From: an uncultured Faecalibacterium sp.
GTDB lineage: Bacteria; Bacillota; Clostridia; Oscillospirales; Ruminococcaceae
Length of the DNA stretch: 9,515 nucleotides
Assembly (NCBI GenBank): GCA_945982465.1
Contig: CAMFSB010000040.1
Span: 1 to 9,515 of the forward strand
Reading direction: 5' to 3'
A program made the translations under genes and the position numbers. The notes beneath the pieces are model-generated. The model was not told where the DNA came from and did not search any database. It was given only the letters and a program-made list of their open reading frames with translations. This document shows, piece after piece, positions 5,265 through 9,515 of the stretch. The first letter of the stretch is position 1. Every line of letters begins with the position of its first letter.

Positions 5265-6560
5265 TCAGTCCAAGAAACCCTTGTGACCCATCGAGGTGTT
5301 GAACGCGTCCAGATTGCGGAACACTTCCACGGCCACGCCCACAATGATCAGCAGGCTTGTGCCGCCCAGCTGGATGTTCACACCGTCCAGCAGGTTGCCC
5401 AGAACCAGCGGCATGCCGGCCACAACGGCCAGGAACACCGCGCCGATCATGGTGATGCGGGTCAGCGTGCGGGTCAGGTATTCCACCGTCGCCTTGCCCG
5501 GGCGGATGCCGGGGATGGCGCCGTCATTGCGGCGGAGCTGCTCCGACAGCTGCACGGGATTGAACTGCACTGCCACATAGAAGTAGTTGAAGCCTACGAT
5601 CAGCAGCAGGTACAGCACCACATACAGCGGAGAAGTGTAGTTGAAGGTGCGGAAGAACGAATACCAGAACGGGTGCGCAGCCTGGTCCACATTCAAAAAG
5701 CCGCCGATGGTCGACGGGATGGACACCAGCGCCGAAGCGAAGATGATCGGCATAACACCGCTCATGTTCAGCTTAAGCGGGATGAAGCTGCGCTGGCCGC
5801 CCATCATCTTGCGGCCCACCACGCGGCGGGAATACTGCACCGGAATGCGGCGCTCGGCGTTGGTCAGAACGACCACGAACACCACAGACGCCAGCGCCAG
5901 CAGCACCAGCAGCACCATGTAGATGTAGTACTGCGGCTTTGCCTGCGCCGTGGTCAGCATGCTCTGCACGGTGGAGATCAGACCGGACCAGCCGGACAGG
6001 ATCGAAACAAAGATCATCAGCGAGATACCGCTGCCAATGCCCTTGTCGTCGATCTGCTCACCCAGCCAGACCACCAGCTGATGGCCGGCGGTAAAGGCCA
6101 GAATGATCACCACGGCGCTGAACACACCCGCTACGCCGGCGGTATACTTCAGGCCGCCGATGTTGCGGATCACGAAGTAATAGCCCAGCGACATCACAGC
6201 CGCGATGCCGGCGCCCACATACCGCGAGATCTGCTGGAACTTCTGCTGGCCATCCTCCTGCTGGAGCATGTTCTCCAGCGCGGGGATGGCAACGCACAAA
6301 AGCTGCAGGATAATAGTTGCGTTGATGTAGGGAGTAACACCCAATGCGAAAAGCGTGCACTTGGACAGCGCACCGCCCGACATCATGTTGAGGTAATTCA
6401 GCATACCGCCGTCGCCGAACATGACGTTCAGCGCGGTGGCATTGATGAACGGGACGGGAAGGGCGCAGCCCAAGCGGTAAACGACCAGGATGAGCAGCGT
6501 GTACAGCAAGCGCTTGCGCAGCTCAGGGATCCGCCATGCATTTTGGAATGTTTTGAACAC
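5265..6560 (-). CDS. secY: Protein translocase subunit SecY
   Basis: SecY is the channel of the SecYEG translocon in the cytoplasmic membrane. The 431-residue product shows ten hydrophobic segments, near residues 18-36, 68-90, 112-132, 142-165, 177-193, 211-233, 266-287, 311-332, 368-388 and 399-415. The conserved cytosolic loop between segments 6 and 7 ([20 protein letters not shown]) is clear. So is the SecA/ribosome-contact loop between 8 and 9 ([20 protein letters not shown]). The plug region lies at about 50-67. The start codon is GTG at 6560, only 2 nt after the rplO stop, with GAGGTGA about 8 nt upstream inside rplO, so the two are probably translationally coupled. The gene sits between rplO and adk, its standard place. 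Confidence 0.98.
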   Translation of the reverse strand: MFKTFQNAWRIPELRKRLLYTLLILVVYRLGCALPVPFINATALNVMFGDGGMLNYLNMMSGGALSKCTLFALGVTPYINATIILQLLCVAIPALENMLQQEDGQQKFQQISRYVGAGIAAVMSLGYYFVIRNIGGLKYTAGVAGVFSAVVIILAFTAGHQLVVWLGEQIDDKGIGSGISLMIFVSILSGWSGLISTVQSMLTTAQAKPQYYIYMVLLVLLALASVVFVVVLTNAERRIPVQYSRRVVGRKMMGGQRSFIPLKLNMSGVMPIIFASALVSIPSTIGGFLNVDQAAHPFWYSFFRTFNYTSPLYVVLYLLLIVGFNYFYVAVQFNPVQLSEQLRRNDGAIPGIRPGKATVEYLTRTLTRITMIGAVFLAVVAGMPLVLGNLLDGVNIQLGGTSLLIIVGVAVEVFRNLDAFNTSMGHKGFLD

Positions 6561-6562
6561 CG

Positions 6563-7003
6563 TTACATCACCTCAGCCTTTCCGCCTGCCTTTTCGATTT
6601 TCTCTTTGGCAGAAGCAGAAAAGGCTGCGGCCTTAACGGTCAGGGCCTTGGTCAGCTCGCCGTTGCCCAGGACCTTGACGCCGTCCAGGGTCTTTTTGAT
6701 GATGCCCTTCGCCTTCAGAGCCTCGGCATCCACCACCTCACCGGCCTCGAAACGGGCTTCCAGGTCGCTGATCTTGACGATGGCGTACTCGGTAGCGAAG
6801 ATATTGTTGAAGCCGACCTTCGGCAGACGGCGCTGCAGCGGCATCTGGCCGCCTTCAAAGCCGGCCTTCTTGACGCCGGAGCGGGCCTTCTGGCCCTTGC
6901 TGCCGTAGCCTGCGGTCTTGCCGTTGCCCGAGCCAATGCCGCGGCCCTTGCGGGTCGGGGCCTTGTTTGCGCCGGGAACAGCATGCAGTTCATGAAGTTT
7001 CAT
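6563..7003 (-). CDS. rplO: 50S ribosomal protein L15
   Basis: L15 is a late-assembling large-subunit protein whose extended basic N-terminus threads into 23S rRNA. The 146-residue product begins [20 protein letters not shown]. It has the glycine- and lysine-rich tail with [20 protein letters not shown] and the family stretch [17 protein letters not shown]. The globular C-terminal half contains the alternating hydrophobic pattern through [16 protein letters not shown]. Length and start (ATG 7003, AGGAGGG about 8-9 nt upstream) are normal. It follows rpmD by 17 nt and precedes secY by 2 nt, the conserved rpmD-rplO-secY order. Confidence 0.98.
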   Translation of the reverse strand: MKLHELHAVPGANKAPTRKGRGIGSGNGKTAGYGSKGQKARSGVKKAGFEGGQMPLQRRLPKVGFNNIFATEYAIVKISDLEARFEAGEVVDAEALKAKGIIKKTLDGVKVLGNGELTKALTVKAAAFSASAKEKIEKAGGKAEVM

Positions 7004-7020
7004 TCTCGTGCCCTCCTGTT

Positions 7021-7206
7021 TTACGCTTCGGTGACGCTCAGCAGGAACGCGATCTTGGCGATCTTGCCCTGCGTAGCGGCATTGTCGGGCTGTACGGTCA
7101 CGTCGCCGGGCTTCTTCAGGCCCAGCGCATTGGCGGTGGCGATCTGCTTTTCGCCGCGGCCGATCAGGCTCTTTTTGAGCTCGATCTTCAGCATTTTATC
7201 TGCCAT
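7021..7206 (-). CDS. rpmD: 50S ribosomal protein L30
   Basis: L30 is a small ferredoxin-like-fold protein of the large subunit. The 61-residue product ([20 protein letters not shown], then [20 protein letters not shown]) has the usual length. It shows the conserved pattern of a KSLIG segment, a helix with ALGL and a final hydrophobic strand. The ATG at 7206 has AGGAGG upstream, which overlaps the rpsE stop codon (TGAGGAGG at 7222-7215). The overlap suggests coupled translation of S5 and L30. Its place between rpsE and rplO is standard. Confidence 0.96.
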   Translation of the reverse strand: MADKMLKIELKKSLIGRGEKQIATANALGLKKPGDVTVQPDNAATQGKIAKIAFLLSVTEA

Positions 7207-7219
7207 TTTCGTATCCTCC

Positions 7220-7720
7220 TCAGCCCAGAATCTCTTTCACGGTCTTGCCGCGCTTGGCAGCCACTTCTTCAGCGCTGACCAGGCCGCACAGGCCGGCAAA
7301 CGTAGCGGACACGACGTTGATGGGGTTGTTGGAACGCATGGACTTGGTACGGATGTCCTTGATGCCAGCAACTTCGATGACGGCACGCACCGGGCCGCCG
7401 GCGATCACGCCGGTACCGGGGGCAGCGGGCTTCATCAGCACAGCGCCGGCGCCATACTTGCCCACGATCTCGTGGGGGATGGTGGTGCCGCGCAGGGCGA
7501 TCTTGTGCATGTTCTTCTTGGCGGCAGCCTCACCCTTGCGGATGGCCTCGGGAACTTCACCGGACTTGCCGATGCCGTAGCCGATGGTGCCCTTGCCGTC
7601 GCCCACGACCACCAGGGCAGCGAACTTCATTACGCGGCCGCCCTTCACAGTCTTGGATACGCGGTTGATGGAGACCACCTTGGTGATCATGCCGTCGTCT
7701 TCACGGTTTCTCATAGCCAT
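7220..7720 (-). CDS. rpsE: 30S ribosomal protein S5
   Basis: S5 lies at the neck of the small subunit near the mRNA entry site and affects decoding fidelity. The 166-residue product has the N-terminal double-stranded-RNA-binding-like domain (about 12-75), with [20 protein letters not shown] and the [20 protein letters not shown] signature. The C-terminal S5 domain (about 90-160) follows. The loop near residues 20-30 is where spectinomycin-resistance changes map in other bacteria, and nothing there looks altered beyond family variation. The ATG at 7720 has GGAGG (7730-7734) 9 nt upstream. The second ATG at 7714 is 15 nt from the site and less likely. The upstream rplR ends with tandem stops TAA TGA. 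Confidence 0.97.
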   Translation of the reverse strand: MAMRNREDDGMITKVVSINRVSKTVKGGRVMKFAALVVVGDGKGTIGYGIGKSGEVPEAIRKGEAAAKKNMHKIALRGTTIPHEIVGKYGAGAVLMKPAAPGTGVIAGGPVRAVIEVAGIKDIRTKSMRSNNPINVVSATFAGLCGLVSAEEVAAKRGKTVKEILG

Positions 7721-7739
7721 AATGTGTTTCCTCCTCTCA

Positions 7740-8099
7740 TTACAGCTTCAGGCCGCCCTCACGGGCGCCATCAGCCAGGGCCTTAACACGGCCATGATAA
7801 ACGAAACCACCGCGGTCGAACACCACTTCGGTGATGCCCTTTTCCAGCGCCTTGGCGGCGATGTTCTTGCCGACCTGGGTGGCAGCCTCAACGTTGCCGC
7901 CGAAGCCTTCAAAGTCCTTGTCCATGGTGGAAGCCGCTGCCAGGGGCACGCCGGCCTCATCATCGATGAGCTGCGCGTAAATGTGCTTGGCGGAGCGGAA
8001 AACATCCAGGCGGGGACGGGCGGCGGTGCCGCTGATCTTGCCGCGAACGCGGCGATGACGACGAAGCCGGGCTTCGTTTTTGTCGATCTGCTTAACCAT
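7740..8099 (-). CDS. rplR: 50S ribosomal protein L18
   Basis: L18 binds 5S rRNA and, with L5, helps anchor it in the central protuberance. The 119-residue product has the basic N-terminus with [20 protein letters not shown]. It also has the family strand [19 protein letters not shown] and the C-terminal motif [20 protein letters not shown], ending REGGLKL. Length is typical. The ATG at 8099 has AAGGAG roughly 8 nt upstream. The stop TAA is followed in frame by TGA, a tandem stop. It sits between rplF and rpsE with gaps of 18 and 19 nt, as in almost all bacterial spc operons. Confidence 0.98.
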   Translation of the reverse strand: MVKQIDKNEARLRRHRRVRGKISGTAARPRLDVFRSAKHIYAQLIDDEAGVPLAAASTMDKDFEGFGGNVEAATQVGKNIAAKALEKGITEVVFDRGGFVYHGRVKALADGAREGGLKL

Positions 8100-8117
8100 T
8101 GTCTTTCACTCCTTACC

Positions 8118-8669
8118 TTATTTCTTGCCCTTGCCGGCTTTGCCTTCCTTGTGCTTGACGACCTCGCCGACATAGCGGATGCCCTTGCCCTTGTACGGCT
8201 CAGGCGGCTTTTTGGCGCGGACTTCAGCAGCAAACTGGCCGACCTTCTGCTTGTCGATCCCGGCGATGGTAAAGTGAGTGGGATCTTCCCAGTTGATCTT
8301 GATGTCGTCCGTCTCCGGAACGATCACCTGATGCGAGAAGCCCAGGTTCATCACCAGCGTGGTGCCCTGCTTCTGGCAGCGCAGGCCAACGCCCTGGATC
8401 TCCATCTTCTTCTCGTAGCCGTTGGTCACACCGTTCACCATGTTGGCGATGTTGGTGCGGGTCAGGCCGTGCAGGCTCTTGGACAGGTTCTCGTCATTGG
8501 GGCGGGTAACCAGCACTTCGTTGCCCTCGACCTTCACGGTCATGAGGGGGTGGAAGTTGGAATTCAGGCTGCCCTTGGGGCCCTTGACGGCAACGGTGTG
8601 AGCTGCTTCGTCAACAGTAACCGTAACACCGGCAGGAATGACGATGGGTTTTCTTCCAATTCTCGACAT
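8118..8669 (-). CDS. rplF: 50S ribosomal protein L6
   Basis: L6 is a two-domain large-subunit protein near the factor-binding region and the sarcin-ricin loop. The 183-residue product starts MSRIGRKPIVIPAGVTVTVD. The first domain (about 1-80) contains LHGLTRTNIANMVNGV. The second domain holds the signature KKPPEPYKGKGIRYVGEVVK near residues 153-172, followed by a lysine-rich tail. Length is usual. The ATG at 8669 has an AAAGGGG-type binding site (8679-8685), weaker than most in this window. It starts 17 nt after the rpsH stop and is followed by rplR, the standard order. Confidence 0.98.
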   Translation of the reverse strand: MSRIGRKPIVIPAGVTVTVDEAAHTVAVKGPKGSLNSNFHPLMTVKVEGNEVLVTRPNDENLSKSLHGLTRTNIANMVNGVTNGYEKKMEIQGVGLRCQKQGTTLVMNLGFSHQVIVPETDDIKINWEDPTHFTIAGIDKQKVGQFAAEVRAKKPPEPYKGKGIRYVGEVVKHKEGKAGKGKK

Positions 8670-8686
8670 TGTCTTTTACCCCTTTC

Positions 8687-9085
8687 TTACCACACAAAGG
8701 CGAGGACTTCGCCGCCGACGTGCGCAGCACGGGCAGCCTTATCGGTCATGATGCCTTTCGAGGTGGAAATGATCGCGGTGCCCAGGCCCTTCATGACCTT
8801 GGGCATATCTTCGCAGTTGGTGTAGATGCGCAGGCCGGGCTTGGACACACGGCGCAGGCCGGCGATAACGGGCTGGCCGTTATCCTGATACTTCAGCGTC
8901 AGGTCGATGGTACCCTGAACGGTGTCGTTCTTCACCTGCATCCCCTTGATGTAGCCCTCGTCAACCAGGATCTGGCAGATAGCCTTCTTCATGTTCGAAG
9001 CGGGGATCTCAACAGAAGGGTGTTTGGCGCTGCTGGCGTTGCGGATGCGAGTGAGCAGGTCCGCGATAGGATCAGTAATCTGCAT
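8687..9085 (-). CDS. rpsH: 30S ribosomal protein S8
   Basis: S8 is a primary 16S rRNA binding protein in the body of the small subunit. In E. coli it is also the translational repressor of the spc operon. The 132-residue product begins [20 protein letters not shown] and ends with the family motif [20 protein letters not shown] followed by LAFVW. I chose the ATG at 9085 over an in-frame GTG two codons upstream (9091). The GGAGG site (9095-9099) is 9 nt from the ATG but only 3 nt from the GTG, and 132 residues is the standard length. An unusually long, structured 126-nt spacer separates it from rpsN. Confidence 0.97.
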   Translation of the reverse strand: MQITDPIADLLTRIRNASSAKHPSVEIPASNMKKAICQILVDEGYIKGMQVKNDTVQGTIDLTLKYQDNGQPVIAGLRRVSKPGLRIYTNCEDMPKVMKGLGTAIISTSKGIMTDKAARAAHVGGEVLAFVW

Positions 9086-9094
9086 TGCCACTAA

Positions 9095-9102
9095 CCTCCT
9101 TT
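9095..9102 (-). promoter_or_regulatory. Ribosome binding site deciding the rpsH start
   Basis: AAAGGAGG on the minus strand ends 9 nt before the ATG at 9085 and 3 nt before the in-frame GTG at 9091. The spacing favours the ATG. Confidence 0.85.
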
Positions 9103-9128
9103 AGATTAGCTCTTCGTTTGTGAACTGC

Positions 9129-9144
9129 GGGTGCGTGCGCACCC
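9129..9144 (-). promoter_or_regulatory. Hairpin in the rpsN-rpsH spacer (proximal to rpsH)
   Basis: A perfect 6-bp stem GGGTGC/GCACCC with the loop GCAC lies about 27 nt upstream of the rpsH ribosome binding site. No U-tract follows, so termination is unlikely. Together with the larger stem at 9154-9187 it makes a two-hairpin leader before the S8 gene. The structure is seen; a regulatory role is inferred. Confidence 0.45.
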
Positions 9145-9153
9145 CTTTCATAT

Positions 9154-9187
9154 CGAACCCTCCCCGAAGCGGATCCGGGGAGGTTCG
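9154..9187 (-). promoter_or_regulatory. Long hairpin in the rpsN-rpsH spacer
   Basis: A stem of 12 bp with a single bulged base (position 9160) and a 9-nt loop forms between CGAACCTCCCCG and CGGGGAGGGTTCG on the minus strand. It begins 24 nt after the rpsN stop. It is not followed by a T-run (the next bases are ATATGAAAGGGG), so it is probably an mRNA structural element and not a terminator. Confidence 0.55.
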
Positions 9188-9211
9188 CTCAGATGCGAGG
9201 GGCCGCGCTGC

Positions 9212-9397
9212 TTACCAGCTGGCCTTCTTTACGCCCGGGATCTCGCCCTTGTAGGCCAGCTCGCGGAAGCAGATACGGCACACGCCGTACTTGCGCAGAA
9301 CCGAGTGGGGGCGGCCGCAGATCTTGCAGCGGGTGTAAGCACGGGTAGAGAACTTGGCGGGACGAGCCTGCTTCAGTTTCATCGAAGTCTTTGCCAT
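9212..9397 (-). CDS. rpsN: 30S ribosomal protein S14 type Z (zinc-binding)
   Basis: S14 is a head protein of the small subunit. The 61-residue product is the short zinc-binding form: [20 protein letters not shown], then the zinc ribbon C24-X2-C27-X12-C40-X2-C43, and the end [11 protein letters not shown]. The long zinc-independent S14 paralogue has about 89-100 residues. The ATG at 9397 has a GGGAGG-type binding site upstream, 14 nt after the rplE stop. In Bacillus the short form encoded here is often called rpsNA or rpsZ. The gene is in its standard place between rplE and rpsH, although the distance to rpsH is unusually long. Confidence 0.98.
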   Translation of the reverse strand: MAKTSMKLKQARPAKFSTRAYTRCKICGRPHSVLRKYGVCRICFRELAYKGEIPGVKKASW

Positions 9398-9411
9398 TGC
9401 GATTCCCTCCC

Positions 9412-9515
9412 TTATTCGTTGGCGAACGGAGCGCCCAGAGCCTTCAGCAGCTCCTTGCCCTCTTCGTCGGTCTTGGCGGTGGTAACAAAGCAGATGTCCA
9501 TGCGCCGGACGGCGT
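9412..9515 (-). CDS. rplE: 50S ribosomal protein L5, C-terminal end (partial)
   Basis: Only the last 34 codons and the stop (TAA at 9414-9412) are in the window; the 5' part lies beyond position 9515. The visible peptide [20 protein letters not shown] continues with [13 protein letters not shown]. This matches the C-terminus of L5 (family pattern R-x-[15 protein letters not shown]-x-x-L-G-x-P-F). L5 binds 5S rRNA together with L18 and contacts the P-site tRNA. Its place directly upstream of rpsN is the standard spc order. The frame is open through to the edge with no break. Confidence 0.95.
   Translation of the reverse strand, partial: AVRRMDICFVTTAKTDEEGKELLKALGAPFANE

Noticed and set aside
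5237..5344. N-terminal extension of adenylate kinase from 5344
   Set aside because: It overlaps the end of secY and runs through the ribosome binding site. The P-loop start [10 protein letters not shown] is canonical.
4878..6908. A 676-codon open frame on the plus strand, opposite adk, secY and rplO
   Set aside because: It is a shadow of GC-biased codon usage in the conserved minus-strand genes. It is His/Gln/Ala rich, has no recognisable domain and covers several unmistakable genes.
7584..8825. A 413-codon plus-strand open frame opposite rpsE, rplR, rplF and rpsH
   Set aside because: Same cause. The composition is low in complexity and the minus-strand ribosomal proteins are certain.
9086..9091. 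GTG at 9091 as the start of rpsH
   Set aside because: It is only 3 nt from the Shine-Dalgarno sequence. The ATG at 9085 has 9-nt spacing and gives the standard 132 residues.
9154..9187. Stem in the rpsN-rpsH spacer as an intrinsic terminator
   Set aside because: The minus strand continues ATATGAAAGGGG with no U-tract, and no promoter is visible between it and rpsH, which must be transcribed.
1..9515. A novel defence, mobile or biosynthetic system
   Set aside because: Every substantial minus-strand frame belongs to the conserved spc-alpha locus. There are no direct-repeat arrays, transposase or integrase motifs, or anomalous genes.

Overview
This window is a conserved ribosomal-protein locus, the distal spc operon followed by the alpha operon. 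Everything recognisable is on the minus strand, so transcription runs from high to low coordinates. The order in transcription direction is rplE (3' end only), rpsN, rpsH, rplF, rplR, rpsE, rpmD, rplO, secY, adk, map, infA, rpmJ, rpsM, rpsK, rpsD, rpoA, rplQ. It holds 17 complete genes and one partial gene. I see no mobile element, CRISPR array, tRNA, rRNA or horizontally acquired island, and no previously undescribed multi-gene system.

The organism is most likely a GC-rich member of the Clostridia (Bacillota). The evidence is the strong AGGAGG-type ribosome binding sites, the short zinc-binding S14, an adenylate kinase with a four-cysteine LID, infA and rpmJ placed after map, rpsD between rpsK and rpoA, and an RpoA beginning [10 protein letters not shown]. 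The S4 is a cysteine-poor (C-) type that I associate with Oscillospiraceae/Ruminococcaceae such as Faecalibacterium relatives. That family assignment is inference from memory, not from a search.

Layout: positions 9515-3828 carry the spc part (rplE to map), mostly with 2-30 nt between genes. The exception is a 126-nt structured spacer between rpsN and rpsH. Right at the map stop codon there is a strong intrinsic terminator (3794-3822). It is followed by a near-consensus sigma-A promoter (TTGCAA, 17 nt, TATAAT at 3771-3743) and a leader of about 150 nt. The alpha part (infA to rplQ, 3584-270) therefore looks like its own transcription unit, and it ends at a second intrinsic terminator (226-253). 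Two wider gaps inside this unit, before rpsM and before rpoA, contain hairpins that could be control or processing elements. Positions 1-225 hold no gene I can identify.

Functionally the locus builds both ribosomal subunits (L5, L6, L15, L17, L18, L30, L36; S4, S5, S8, S11, S13, S14). It also makes an initiation factor (IF1), the RNA polymerase alpha subunit, the SecY channel, adenylate kinase and methionine aminopeptidase, so it links ribosome assembly with transcription, export, nucleotide balance and N-terminal processing. The points most worth a second look are an IF1 with an apparent 11-residue insertion and a TTG start, the terminator/promoter/leader junction between map and infA, and the structured spacers before rpsH, rpsM and rpoA.
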